Origin: Rhodamnia argentea
Taxonomy: Eukaryota; Streptophyta; Magnoliopsida; Myrtales; Myrtaceae
NCBI RefSeq assembly: GCF_020921035.1
Contig: NC_063156.1
Location: 5,394,001-5,458,000 of the forward strand
Direction: 5' to 3'
DNA: 64,000 nucleotides
Made by a program: the position numbers and the translations under genes. Shown here piece by piece: positions 1 through 10,679 of this stretch (position 1 is its first letter; each line of letters opens with the position of its first letter). The notes under the pieces were generated by a model. The model saw only the letters and a program-made list of their open reading frames with translations, was not told the DNA's origin and searched no databases.

Positions 1-79
1 ATTAACCTTTTGGTGAACGATTTTTCATTGTTTGGATCAACTCACATTTTCCAGTGAAATAATTAGATGGACATTTTGG

Positions 80-345
80 AAATTGTCCAATCAATTTTGA
101 GCTTATCGTATGGATGCAAAATCAGTCATAAATTTTTTAATTTTATCAATTAAATCATAAATCGTTGCACAAATTTTCAATGTAGGCATTTCGAACAATT
201 ACATTGTGGTAGTGGGTTGCATAAAATGTCTGACGATGACTGGATCACCATGTCGGTGATCTCCAAAGAAAATTAGCACGAAGGACGCATAAAAATTTGA
301 GACTAAATTGATATTTGTATGATAGGTTTAAGATTGATCGAGCAA
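80..345. mobile_element. degenerate MITE, same family as the copy near 50.8 kb
   Basis: Non-coding AT-rich block whose left end (AATTGTCCAATCAATTTT) and right end (around TTTAAGATTGATCGAGC) are imperfect inverted complements. The same left-end wording followed by TTATCAATTTTATTAATTTA-like text recurs at 50,791-51,116, where the inverted ends are much better preserved. No coding capacity. Family assignment is inference; no target-site duplication could be recognised. Confidence 0.45.
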
Positions 346-381
346 AACGCAAATTTCGATATGGATTTGTGCTTGGAATAC

Positions 382-945
382 GGAAAATTTCAAAAAAAGT
401 TTCAAGTACTCTCATTTTTTCAAATAAGAGCCTAAAGTGGATTTTATTTTAAATAAAGGCCCAAGTAGTCTCATTGTCTCAAAAAAGGGCATGCGGAATA
501 TATTGTTTCAAATAAGGGCATGAAGTGACTATATTAGTTTTAAAAAAGGACATGAGTTACTTTAGCTAGGGACATTTTGGTAATTTACTATTTTATTTTA
601 TTTTATTTTTCAATTTTTTTTTTTTTTAAAGATATTTTGGAAAAAAAACAAAAACGAAAAAAAAAACAAAGAACACAGGCCAGGAGGTCAGCTCGCCTTT
701 TTTCTTTTCTTTTTTTAAAATTTAATTTAACAAAAAATTAGGCTAAATTTATATTTTTACAAAAATGCCCTTGATCGAGCAAAAAATTTGGCCAGCCGAT
801 CAGTCGGTGAGGTCAAGCCTTTATTTGAAATAATCATAACTACTTCAGATTTTTTTGAGATAATAATAATATTTTAGACTTTTTTTTAAGATAAAATTTA
901 CTTTAAATCATTATTTAAGAAAATGAGGACATCGAATTTTTACTA
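382..945. mobile_element. long inverted-repeat non-autonomous DNA element (copy 1)
   Basis: Starts GGAAAATTTCAAAAAAAG and carries several imperfect repeats of about 37-40 bp of the type CAAATAAGGGCATGAAGTG. The right half reads as the inverted complement of the left. It has the same organisation as 45,754-46,661, including the shared phrase TTTTAGCTAGGGACATTTTG inside the left arm. The centre is AT-rich with homopolymer runs. No open frame. Likely a Mutator-type or fold-back MITE; the superfamily is inferred. Confidence 0.55.
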
Positions 946-1086
946 AATCAGGCGCATGATAGTCATTCGATGAAAATGATTAAATTGGCAATTTTTTTTG
1001 GGGTCGCCTTTCGTGCGTGATAGCATTGAGGTCCGAGCTCGAGAGCATCTTCGGCAGTCGCAAGGAAACTCTATCCGATCGGCAGC

Positions 1087-1530
1087 ATGGACATTCGACC
1101 CGAGCCCGCGGACACCAACTCCGACATCTTCGACTCGTCCCTCAACCTAGAAGACGCTCACTTCAAGGAAGGCTACGACGACGGCCATAGCCACGGCGTC
1201 GCCGCCGGCGGGGAGGAGGGACGTCAGGTGGGCCTCAAGACCGGCTTCGAGACGGGCGAGGAGCTCGGGTTCTACCGCGGCTGCGTCGGAGTCTGGAACT
1301 CGGCCATCCGGGTCGATCCGACCCGGTACTCGACCCGGGTCCAGAAGAGCGTGAGGACGATGGAAGTGCTGCTGGATGAGTACCCGATGATGGAGCCGGA
1401 GGACGAGCGCGTCCAGGAGATGATGGGGGATTTGAGGTTGAAGTTTAGGGCCATATGCGCGAGCCTGGGGGTAAAATTGGAATACAGAGGGTATTTAAAG
1501 GGTGTGGATAAAAAGGATGTGGAGTTTTGA
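1087..1530 (+). CDS. LTO1: LTO1/Yae1-type protein, deca-GX3 motif
   Basis: Single-exon gene for a 147-aa protein. Residues about 27-70 hold an acidic, glycine-rich repeat of the deca-GX3 kind (FKEGYDDGHSHGVAAGGEEG, then GRQVGLKTGFETGEELGFYRG), the signature of LTO1/ORAOV1 and Yae1. In yeast and human these form an adaptor that brings the cytosolic Fe-S assembly machinery to the ABC protein ABCE1/Rli1, so a role in cytosolic Fe-S protein maturation is inferred. The ATG at 1,087 is the first of a clean open frame and follows a GC-rich leader. The next gene on the same strand begins about 0.9 kb downstream. A dead fragment of the 5' part lies at 7,043-7,180. Plant function has not been read from sequence. 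Confidence 0.8.
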   Translation: MDIRPEPADTNSDIFDSSLNLEDAHFKEGYDDGHSHGVAAGGEEGRQVGLKTGFETGEELGFYRGCVGVWNSAIRVDPTRYSTRVQKSVRTMEVLLDEYPMMEPEDERVQEMMGDLRLKFRAICASLGVKLEYRGYLKGVDKKDVEF

Positions 1531-1910
1531 AAGCATTGGTTGGCCGTGTTTGGTCGCTCAGCTCTCAAAGGTTGATGCTTTATGGTTATTCGAAGTCCCC
1601 CCTAAAGTTGTCTTCATTTAAGGCGTCAGGGAATTTGTGTACCGGATGAGTTATTCTTGATATATGATTAGGTTGGTCAGCTTCTTCTTGGCGCATAAGA
1701 ATGAATGTGCTTTTCTTTTCAAATACAGAAGATGGTTATTCTGCGGAGAAATCAATGAAAGATTCTGAATTCCCAGTATTTTCATTTTGATCATATCGAA
1801 ATTTGCCAATAGTTTGTCCTTGTTGTGGGAAAAGTGATGTAATTGAGTTGTAGAGGAGATTTTGAAGTTCTGTTTCTTTGCCGGGTTAGCATTGTTGATT
1901 TGCTCTGAAA

Positions 1911-2215
1911 TATTTAGATTTTCCTTTGTGGAAAGAATCTGTATTCAGTTACATCAAGGGTATCGCCATTGTCATGAATTCAGAATGTTTAGTCATTGAA
2001 TGACTGGCTTAGCTGATCGGGAAGTATTTGAGGACTTGCACTGTCTATGCTTGAAGAAAAGCCAGTATTTAGATTTTCCTTTGCAAAAAGAATCTGGATT
2101 GAGTTACATTAAGGGGTATCGCCATTGTCATGAATTCGGAATCACTGAATGACCGTTTTAGCTGATCAGGAAGTATTGGAGGCACTTGCACTGTTTATGT
2201 TTGAAGAAAAGCCAG
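1911..2215. repeat. two-copy tandem duplication, ~155-bp unit
   Basis: Copy 1 (1,911-2,065) and copy 2 (2,066-2,215) both start TATTTAGATTTTCCTTTG, both contain TATCGCCATTGTCATGAATT, and both end in GAAGAAAAGCCAG. They differ by scattered substitutions and small indels, so the duplication is not recent. It lies between LTO1 and the formiminotransferase-like gene, in the 3' or 5' untranslated or intronic sequence of one of them. No coding potential. Confidence 0.85.
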
Positions 2216-2466
2216 TGAAGACTCTTAATGTTTAGTAATTAGGAACTGAGTTTGTAAACATGATGCGTTTCAGGCTTTGGTGTTTGCGGTAACTTCATGC
2301 TGAGTTCTTCATTATTTCAGCTACAGCACTCTTCTCCAGCAAGTTTGTAATTTGGAGTGGATTAAATATGTGGTCACCAACAAAAGAGGGCGCTAATGAT
2401 GGTGGCGTTTTATCATCTGGTTTCATCTGTTTGTGCAGCTTTTAGAGGCAAGTGAAGCTGCCAAAG

Positions 2467-3617
2467 ATGTTAAAAATGATGCTTGCCTGCTGCAAGGTAT
2501 ACATCTCCGAAAGCCGAAACAGATCTGCACTTGAGACGATTGAACAAGCTGCTAAACTATTCCCAGAAGCAGCAGTGCTCAACAAGTTTGAAGATGAAAT
2601 CTACAATAGAGTCGGCTACACAGTTGTGTCTAGATTGGCTCATAAGTCCCCCTCAGATTCATGTCCATTGAGAAGTGCTGTATTAGCAATGGTCGAGGCC
2701 GCATTTGATGCGATTGACCTTGAGTCGCATAGTGGAAGTCATCCTAGGCTTGGGGTTGTTGACCATATCTGCTTTCATCCCTTGGGTCAGACTTCTCTGA
2801 ACCAAGTGGCCGCCATTGCAAGGACCTTGGCAGTTGGCATTGGCTCTGGTCTGCAAGGTTTGTGTACTCTCATTTGATGGCTTGCTAAAGTGAACAATAA
2901 TCATTTAGAGGCAACAAATCAGAAAGATTTTGGTCTGGCTTTTTTTGCATTGGCATCTGATGCTATCTATGTGTTCCCTGGTATATGCATGCACATGCAC
3001 TTCATCAGAAAGTCCTTTGGACTCTATAGCACTTCAAGAGACCACAATTTCTTCGCGCTGTTTTCATTAACCTTCTTCAGGGCTAACTCTCTTATAAACC
3101 TGCAGTACCTGCATTTCTGTATGGAGCGGCCCATGAAGATGGAAGGACACTTGATTCAATCAGAAGAGAGTTGGGGTATTTCAAGCCTAATGCAAGTGGA
3201 AACCTGTGGATAGGCGGCCCAAATTCACAGTTCTTGCCCCTGAAGCCAGACAAAGGTCCACCTCTAGCAGCCCAAGGAAAGGGAGTCATTGTGATCGGAG
3301 CGACGCGATGGGTAGATAACTACAATGTCCCTGTCTATTCTAGTGATATAGCCACTATCCGAAGAATCGCAAAACGAGTAAGTGGAAGAGGAGGCGGACT
3401 TCCTTCAGTCCAAGCCATGGCACTCAGTCATGGTGATGGTATCATTGAAGTAGCATGTAATTTGTTGGATCCGAGTAAAGTTGGAGCAACCAGTGTTCAG
3501 CTTGAAGTTGAGCGACTCGCAAGGGAGGAGGGTTTGTCCGTAGGGAAGGGGTATTTCACCGACTTTTCACAGGAGGATATAATCAAAAGATACATGAGTC
3601 TGGACTCCCCTCCATAA
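2467..3617 (+). CDS. formiminotransferase-like folate-binding protein (FTCD N-domain)
   Basis: Two exons, 2,467-2,857 and 3,106-3,617, joined in phase (CTGCAAG|GT donor, TGCAG|TA acceptor), give 300 aa. The protein matches the formiminotransferase half of animal FTCD: CCKVYISESRN near the N-terminus, then SGSHPRLGVVDHICFHPLG, where His92 corresponds to the catalytic His of the family's HPR motif, then FLYGAAH and a long C-terminal substrate domain ending in YMSLDSPP. In animals the domain moves formimino groups from formiminoglutamate to tetrahydrofolate. Plants carry it without the cyclodeaminase half and the substrate is unsettled. The ATG at 2,467 is chosen because MLKMML precedes the conserved CCKVYIS. 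A non-coding 5' exon ending near 2,440 is possible, since a TTTGTGCAG acceptor-like site precedes it. Confidence 0.85.
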
Positions 3618-4229
3618 GCAAAAACTCTCATATTCGTGTATCTCGACCTCTGTTGGATATATTGCTCGTGCACTAGAGGTCTTTCTTCTATGATCTGGAA
3701 GCTTCCCATTGGAAAACTGAGGTTCACTATGTGGCAAAGCAAACTTTTGCTAGTGATTGATGGTTGATTTATAGATGGTTTATGGTAGATTCATGTAGTC
3801 AAGTTCTCGTTGACATATCTCACGACTTGTGGAAGAATAATGTATGCTTTAGCAATATCGAGATCATGCTGCTTTCATCCGCCGCTTTCTCAAGTTGATC
3901 TGCTACAAAGCTTAATAGAAAGAAGTGCAGAAAATTCTCTTTGGACTGAAGCGAAATCGGCTATGTTTTAAGTGATGTTATCTTCTACATTCCTGAGCAT
4001 AATCTGCCCATATCGCAACGCTGTCCATTAGTGAACGATGTTAGATTTGATGAGACTATTATGTGTCATTGTCAATTTTTCACCGATCTAACATCATAGC
4101 TTATTTCAACATTCCTCAGGCGAGGCCACTTGGGAAAATGGCTGTGATATTGCCTTTTCCTTCTTGACTGGGTTCTAGAGTTTGACTTACCCAGCACAAT
4201 TCTTATTGAGGCAGGTCATGATATTAATC
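3618..4229. other. intergenic, 3' region of the formiminotransferase-like gene
   Basis: Presumed 3' UTR and spacer of moderate AT content. No open frame with protein-like composition, no repeat and no RNA gene was recognised on either strand. Confidence 0.5.
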
Positions 4230-4640
4230 ACTACGTGAATAGTGGTCTGTCGTTGCTTGGATCAACCAGATGAATTTGATTTTCATGCCGCCAGAAAAAA
4301 GATGGGACTAATGTAGGCGCTTCCTTATTTAAATGGCCATTTGTTTCATATGATATCTGTGAATCGGTCTCAACATACAGAACAAATACAGAACTTTGCG
4401 ACTTATCTTCGTTACAAGGCAGTATAAACAGCCCAATAGTCGCCGCCACAATCAAAGTCGCGAATAGAAGCACGCTAGCAAAGAACAGGAGTATCCACCT
4501 TCTATGTTCTTGCTCTTGGAAGCCTGAGAATGCGCTAATTGACTCGCGGGAAGAATCCTCAATTAACTCAGTAGCCTCTGAGAAGAAAGAATTAGAGGAA
4601 GGTCAATTCGTCTTCCAAAGAGGACCATTAGTCCAAAAAT
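4230..4640 (-). pseudogene. 5' fragment of a GT14 glucuronosyltransferase gene
   Basis: On the minus strand this encodes a degraded N-terminal membrane anchor: LLFATLIVAATIGLFILPC against LVFATLIMSATIGLFTMPY of the intact gene at 7,907-10,679. The acidic stem and an EAP..LV remnant follow, and similarity fades there. The likeness continues upstream of the start codon (AATCCTCAATTAACTCAGTAG against AATGCTCAATTAGCCCAGTAG), so this is a DNA-level duplicate and not a retrocopy. The second half of exon 1 and all later exons are missing. It is the dead partner in the proposed tandem duplication. Confidence 0.75.
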
Positions 4641-5015
4641 TCCGGGCTCCAGCAAGGAATACTAGTCACGTCTGAGCTTGCCACTTCCTTCTGTTCCAAA
4701 CATTGCAAAGCCTATTGCTTATCCTGAAATCACGGGAGCACATCGGTTAACGGGTATTTAGATAAAGAAAAGCAAAATGAGCTGAAAAGAATTATTGAAA
4801 GCTTAAGATTCATCGCGAACATATGAACTGTTCCGTTGAACTAATGAAGTAATGACCTCCTTCAGTAGCTTCGAGAGGATCTCCTTAACCAACTTCGACA
4901 GGATCATCACATGATATGGTCGGAACGTAATCTTCTTTTTGTGCCTCCAAAATTTCTCCCCACATCAGTACTCCATAATGATGAAAGGAAGAGAAATCAT
5001 GTGGACTGTCCTCTG

Positions 5016-7082
5016 TCACCAATAATCTCCACAGGAACAGACTCCATTCGCAAAATTGTGAAATCTATTGGTGTCTCTGATGATTATCTCACGCTGTGTG
5101 ATTTTAGATAGTAGCCTGGATGCAGTATGGCAATCCCCGCATATACGAAGATTTTTGGTGATTCTAATCGGTGTCCCTGGCTCAGTATTCAGGATAGCAA
5201 ACACAATTGCCAGCTTCTCGCTGTGAACTGCTAGATGACCATCCTTATCTTCATCCTCCAGATCATGAAGAGTTGAATCTGTCTCAGGAACATAACCGAG
5301 AGCTCTCATCTTCCCCACTAGTATGTCTAATTCTTCGTAGATTCGTGCGGACTGTGGATGAGATTGATCACCAGCAAGAAAGGTGTGGACTATGTTGTTA
5401 AGCTCAAAATTACTGACACCGGGTGCTTTCTTGATTCCTTTACTCTTCATGGTTGATCTAACCTTTGCTACATCTTGCCATCTACCAGCTTTTGCATAGA
5501 TGTTAGACAAAAGAACATAATAACCCGACTGCTCTGGAACCAATTGAAAGAGACAATCAGCAGCCAGAAGCCCAATTTTCATGTTCGAGTAGACCCGACA
5601 AGCACCCAAGAGAGCTCCCCAAACTCTTTCATTAGGCTCGATTGGCATTTTCTGGATGAGATGATATGCCTCATCTACTTTCCCAGCACGTCCCAACAAA
5701 TCTACCATGCAAGAGAAGTGTTCTAAACGTGGTTCTATCCCATACTCCTCCATCATTAGATTAAAGTAATGACACCCCTCGTCCAGCAGTCCTCCATGAC
5801 TGCAAGCGGACAGAACAGACACAAAAGCAATGGCATCTGGATCAAGACCTGAATTTCGCATTCTCGAAAAAAGAGCCACTGCATCACGACCAAGCCCGCT
5901 TATGCCATATGCAGAGATCATTGAAGTCCACGAAATGACATCTCGAACAATTAGTTTGTCGAACACTTGCCTTGCATCAGACAAACAACCACACTTAGCA
6001 TACATGCCAATTAAAGCATTCTCTAGCAACAAATTTGGTCGTAGCTTCTTCCTCTCCACACACTCATGAATTTTCTTTCCCAGTGACACAGCAGAGAGAT
6101 CTCCACAAGCTGGAAGAATACTAGCAAAAGTAATGACATCTGGCTCAACTTTATGCACTTCCATCTGTGAAAAGAGATCAACAGCTTTGGTGGGCATCGA
6201 GTTATTCACGTAGACAGCAATTATCACATTCCAAGAGATCAAATTACTTTTATCCATCTTCAAGAACATCTTCTCCACAAACTCAACACTTTCGGCTGAT
6301 GCGTTGCTTACAGCTGGCAAGAGGCTAGCCATTGTTCCAGAATCATACCGTACCTTCAATAATTCCATTTCCCTACAAACACTCAAGGCATCGTCAAACT
6401 GACCATTCTGTGCGTAACTGGCAACCATTGAGTTCCACGAAACTACATCTCTTCTGGGCATCTCATCAAGAACTCGACGTGCCTCTGCTAGACAACCGCA
6501 TTTCCCATACATTGCAACTAAACCGTTCCCAACAAACAAACTTGAGCCCAGCCCCACTCTCACTACCGCAGCATGAATTTGAAGCCCAGCCACCTTATTA
6601 CTGGACCCGGAGCATGCTTTCAACACACAAGGGTACGTATAATTATCGGGAACATATCCACAGCCTAACATGTCTTTGAAAAGCACCAGTGCATCACGAT
6701 ACTGGCGGTTGTTCACGTAGCTCCTGATCATGACATTATAGACAATCACATTCCTGTCACACACTTCATCGAATACGTGGCGGGCGGTCTCTGGTTTGCC
6801 ACGAGCAGCATAAACTCGCATCAGTTTGACGCCAAGTGATGGGTCCGCGCGTAGGACTTGATCACTGAATATCTTCGAATGCACCTTTCTCAGTGTTTTG
6901 ATATGTGGGTACTGGTCCAATATCTTGCCGAATATCTCTCCATTGGAAGATGAGACTTTTGGGACAATTTCAGGTTCTGAAGTCGAGGCAACGAGAAACC
7001 GTAGCTGCCTGGAAGCTGAGAGTTCCGCGCATCGGACACTAAACGGGCATTTGACTCGGACCTGCAGACACCACCTCGACAT
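5016..7082 (-). CDS. PLS-class pentatricopeptide repeat protein with E and DYW domains
   Basis: Intronless gene for 688 aa. A short basic N-terminus (MSRWCLQVRVKCPFSVRC) resembles an organelle targeting peptide. PLS repeats run from about residue 50 to 500 (for example VVSWNSMVASYAQNGQFDDA and VISWTSMISAYGISGLGRDA), followed by an E region and a complete DYW domain: HSEK at about 620, CGDCH at about 648, and C-terminal CSCGDYW. HxE plus CxxC is the zinc-binding deaminase signature, so the protein probably edits C to U in one or a few mitochondrial or plastid transcripts. Targets cannot be read here. A frame extends 17 codons further upstream but begins with TTG; the first ATG is at 7,082-7,080, inside the antisense strand of the LTO1 fragment. 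It resembles the Arabidopsis At3g49142 type from memory. Confidence 0.9.
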   Translation of the reverse strand: MSRWCLQVRVKCPFSVRCAELSASRQLRFLVASTSEPEIVPKVSSSNGEIFGKILDQYPHIKTLRKVHSKIFSDQVLRADPSLGVKLMRVYAARGKPETARHVFDEVCDRNVIVYNVMIRSYVNNRQYRDALVLFKDMLGCGYVPDNYTYPCVLKACSGSSNKVAGLQIHAAVVRVGLGSSLFVGNGLVAMYGKCGCLAEARRVLDEMPRRDVVSWNSMVASYAQNGQFDDALSVCREMELLKVRYDSGTMASLLPAVSNASAESVEFVEKMFLKMDKSNLISWNVIIAVYVNNSMPTKAVDLFSQMEVHKVEPDVITFASILPACGDLSAVSLGKKIHECVERKKLRPNLLLENALIGMYAKCGCLSDARQVFDKLIVRDVISWTSMISAYGISGLGRDAVALFSRMRNSGLDPDAIAFVSVLSACSHGGLLDEGCHYFNLMMEEYGIEPRLEHFSCMVDLLGRAGKVDEAYHLIQKMPIEPNERVWGALLGACRVYSNMKIGLLAADCLFQLVPEQSGYYVLLSNIYAKAGRWQDVAKVRSTMKSKGIKKAPGVSNFELNNIVHTFLAGDQSHPQSARIYEELDILVGKMRALGYVPETDSTLHDLEDEDKDGHLAVHSEKLAIVFAILNTEPGTPIRITKNLRICGDCHTASRLLSKITQREIIIRDTNRFHNFANGVCSCGDYW

Positions 7083-7180
7083 CTTCTTCGAGTCATCTTT
7101 GAACTCTTTGAACGTGGAGAACACCCCGTTCAAAGAAGGCTACGTCCAGGGCTCCAACCACAGCCTCGTAGCTGAAGTTA
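7043..7180 (+). pseudogene. 5' fragment of an LTO1-like gene
   Basis: About 140 bp align with the beginning of the LTO1 gene at 1,087: GACACCAACTCCGACATCTTC against GACACCACCTCGACATCTTC, and TTCAAGGAAGGCTACG against TTCAAAGAAGGCTACG. One local frame still reads TPFKEGYVQGSNHS, like AHFKEGYDDGHSHG. The start codon is changed, there are several small indels, and similarity ends soon after the first glycine repeats. It overlaps the start of the DYW PPR gene on the opposite strand, so part of it is now read antisense as that protein's N-terminus. Confidence 0.8.
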
Positions 7181-7906
7181 GATGGGATCAGCGGACCCAT
7201 TGGTTAATTGTAATTTCTTAGGCCAGACACCAACCCGTCCCGACGCGACCATTGACCAGGTCTCCTCCAGCGAGCGACAGAGAAAACAAATTTTGAGAAG
7301 TACTGTCTTTTTTTTTTGGTCGGATGAAAAGAAGTACTGTCTTGGAAGGTGGGAAATGAGTTCTTTTTGAGACTGCGGAAGTCTGAAGTTCCATTGCACT
7401 GTACTATTCTTTGGGACTCCTTCATAGGAGAATTAACCCTGCAAATTTGCCGTATCAGTATAAACAGAAACCTTTTTTTTTGGGTTTTTTGGTTGAAAAC
7501 AGAAACCTTATTGGCTTATCAAGGAAAACACCCAACAACCGGCCCTCGACGTGCTTCGGAGATGGGCAAGGAGCTCATGGTCCTACTGGGCCGCCCCGCT
7601 TTGGCACCTTGATCTCTCGATTTGATTGATTCAGCTGGATTCTTGCCATTAGGAGTCGTCTCTCGAACTTGTTCAAGCACAGTAAGTTAAGAACTGTTGA
7701 TGAAGTCAATTGTCATACCACCTTCAATACCCAGAGGAAAAGCAACGTACATCAGCTCAGCTAGAGTACTATGTAATCTTTGCGAGACGCAATATGACAA
7801 AATAATCTCATTTCATCAGACAAAATTTTCTGTTTTACATCGCTGTATGACCTATATGAATATACACCAATGTACAGATGAGGTTATGATTTTCCCAATT
7901 ACACTT
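7181..7906. other. spacer between LTO1 fragment and GT14 gene
   Basis: Contains a short imperfect inverted repeat around GAAGTACTGTCTTTTTTTTT and AAAAGAAGTACTGTCTTGG (about 7,297-7,345). The rest is unremarkable and includes the presumed 3' UTR of the GT14 gene. No remnant of a formiminotransferase copy could be seen here. Confidence 0.4.
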
Positions 7907-10679
7907 TCAAGAGCACTGTTTGCTCCGAAATTCCTCAGATAACAAGCCCTGAAGTAGCTCCCGCAATCTCCCGACACCCGGACCTGGCCTAAATACAGAA
8001 TCATTGCCCCTCACGGAGCATGGATCGGCCCCATCATCCGAGGTCCCGATACACCATGCCCCAGGTACAAAACGGCCTGTTCGCCCAAGAAGCTCTTTGT
8101 CAATCCTATCTAAGACAGGATCATCCTTTTCAAACTTCCGGGCAAATGGGGCATTGCTTTTGAGCATTTTGTCAAAATCCTTCACAGATAATGAGCGAGG
8201 ATGCTGCTTCGGAGGGTTGTCCCATGCAATGTAGTGTAGGTCGTGGCTGATAGCAGTTTTACGGTACTCTTCATTGTTGCAAATAACAGTGTGGAAATAG
8301 CCTTCTGGGGAGGATATAAAGTTAACATAGTACATTAGAATTGTCCGCGGGAAATTGTCCCATCCCCATATGCAATACTCAAGAAAAGAACGAGTTAACA
8401 TTATCCATGCTGATCCTGTACAAAGAGAAAATGGTAAATTTAAGGCTCGATTGGCCAAAAGAAAAAGAAAAAAAAAAAGAGAGGTTCAATGAGATGACAA
8501 AATCATCTTCAGAGTATTTCCTTCTTAAGCTCATAAGCATATCACGCCTAGCTATTGGCTTGTGAACTGTGAGACACAAATAGGTGAGGGCACCTCCTGT
8601 GGTTGCTGGACAACGGAGAAAGAAAACACAAATTCTTCACTAAGTGTGACTGATTCTCAAGGAATCTAAAATAACCTAAAGCAGTTTTGCAATTGGCCAA
8701 TTAAGTAAACACAATGACAGGGGAACCATTGGCAGCAGTTCTTCAATGAGGCAATTACGATCATCCATTCATGCATTAAACTTAAGGTAATGTCAGCTAA
8801 TTGGCTAGTAACAATGTCAACAAGCAGCAGGATTTTTTTCAAAGTACAGGAAAATGCTGAATCTCTGAGGACACTCTTTTTCCTCGAGCCAAGATTTTTC
8901 AAAGCCCTTGCAAACATGCAATCAAGAAACTTGCTCACATAACAGTGTGTGGAAGAACATCATCAATGACCCGATTGTTTAAGGAACCTTTTTGGCAAAA
9001 GCATAACTAAAGGTCCAATCAATTGGCAATACTTGGTGGTTAATGTCTGAAGTGCGATGATTTATTACATATCTTACCAGTAAACAACTTGAAAGCAGTT
9101 GGAAGTGATCGACGTTGAGTGCTCCAAGTTACTTCATACTTCTTTGACAGGTACAGCCCAGGATCGATGATGATTGATTTAGACCTGTGTTTCCTGACAA
9201 AAGTTGAAGACCAAAATAAATGATGATGTACTTAGAAAGGAAAACCTTTTACAGAGCACACCATTATTGCTACTTACAATTTCCATCCAGAAATCCGATC
9301 ATGTTCAATGAAATTGAGACTTCTAGAGACGTTGGAGAACACGTAAAGCAGATCTGCAGAATTCGTGAACTGATGTTATCCTGATTTTCATTCCCCCTCA
9401 TAAAAAGTCCAGCAAGAGTTTGCTGCTTAATAGACTCAGGCAAGACTGCAATAAGCACAGGGTCTTCAAAACACATAAGGGTACCTATTGTGTCCAAAAA
9501 ACAGATTGTACAAAGGCAAGGAGATACTTTTCACACATTCTCCCATCACTTTTATGCTCCAGCAAAGCTACAATCTACCCTCGACATAAGTACACAGGTT
9601 CTGTTATAGAAGGAGACATCCACCGCTCCTAATTTTAGGTGCTTTAGGTAAGAATAGATGGAGAGAGAAGCTTCTAGTATAGATTGACACAAACAGGACT
9701 AGACAAGCCAGTTACTCACGTGAGGCAAGGGAGTCGGCACTTTCGAACATTTTCAACTCAAGATTTGTCAGTGCAGAGCAACAGAGTGTTCAGAGATAAA
9801 TATGCCAACATCTATCACTCTTTGTCTGTATTCTAAACCATCTTGGGCGATGAATCAACAATTCGAAGTGCTTTTCTTGCGTATTCTATATAAACCAGAT
9901 GACCATGCATATCTAACCTACCTTAACCAACCAGACAAACACATTGTGCAGAGAGAAACTCCAGAAAAGAGTGCAGAAAATACCAAAAAAATAGATTAAC
10001 CGCAGGTAACAAAACAATTCTGTCCCATGCACTCAGTGTTTGCAGATATGTACGTTAGAACTTTGAAACTCAACTCACCGTCCTGCGTCACCAGAGGATA
10101 ATCTGAAGCACTGAGATTGATAAACCAATCCCACTCCAAGCTCTCCTTTAACAATATGGCAATTGCTTGAAGTGTACAAGCAATCATGGTAGGTCCTTTA
10201 TAGGTGATCAAGTTAGACTGTTCCATTACCCGGACATTCTCCACCTCACGAAATGTAGGATCGTTCTTAACCAGCGCCGTCAAATCCAAACGTTCACGAG
10301 GTGGTGCCTCGAAGTCCAAATGGAGGATGTATTGGTTTCTCGGGTGATATACGCCCTGCAAGGTTCTCATCATTCTATGACTATCGCCCTTGGTCCCTGA
10401 AATAAGATAGGCTAGTCTAGGGGCTTCGACACTTGCATGGCCGCTTGGATAATGAGATCTCTGTAAATCAGACTCTACAAACAGACTGCTTGAATCCTCC
10501 GATATATTATATGGAATAAAATCATCTGACAACTCATCTTCGCTGTAAGGCATTGTAAACAGCCCAATAGTTGCTGACATGATCAAAGTAGCAAATACAA
10601 GCAAGCTAGCAAAGAATGGAATCATCCATCGCCGATCAGAAAATGCTCTTGCAGTGTGAGAATGCTGAGTTTTCCTCAT
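7907..10679 (-). CDS. GlcAT14: GT14 beta-glucuronosyltransferase (GlcAT14 type)
   Basis: Four exons on the minus strand: 10,679-10,079, 9,353-9,278, 9,193-9,078 and 8,415-7,907. All junctions are GT..AG and the phases fit, giving 433 aa. Type II Golgi topology: short cytosolic N-terminus, one membrane anchor at about residues 17-41 (IPFFASLLVFATLIMSATIG), then a stem and a GT14 domain. Family landmarks include RLAYLISGTKGD, NQYILHLD, WDWFINLSASDYPLVTQD, LNFIEHDRISGWK, SAWIMLTRSFLEYCIWGWDN, EGYFHTVICN and DLHYIAWDNPP. In Arabidopsis GlcAT14A-C add glucuronic acid to arabinogalactan-protein glycans, and the same role is inferred here. Length is typical. A degraded copy of exon 1 lies at 4,230-4,640. 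Confidence 0.9.

Noticed and set aside
7080-7133. Upstream extension of the DYW PPR by 17 codons
   Set aside because: The extension starts with TTG, not ATG; the first ATG is at 7,082-7,080.
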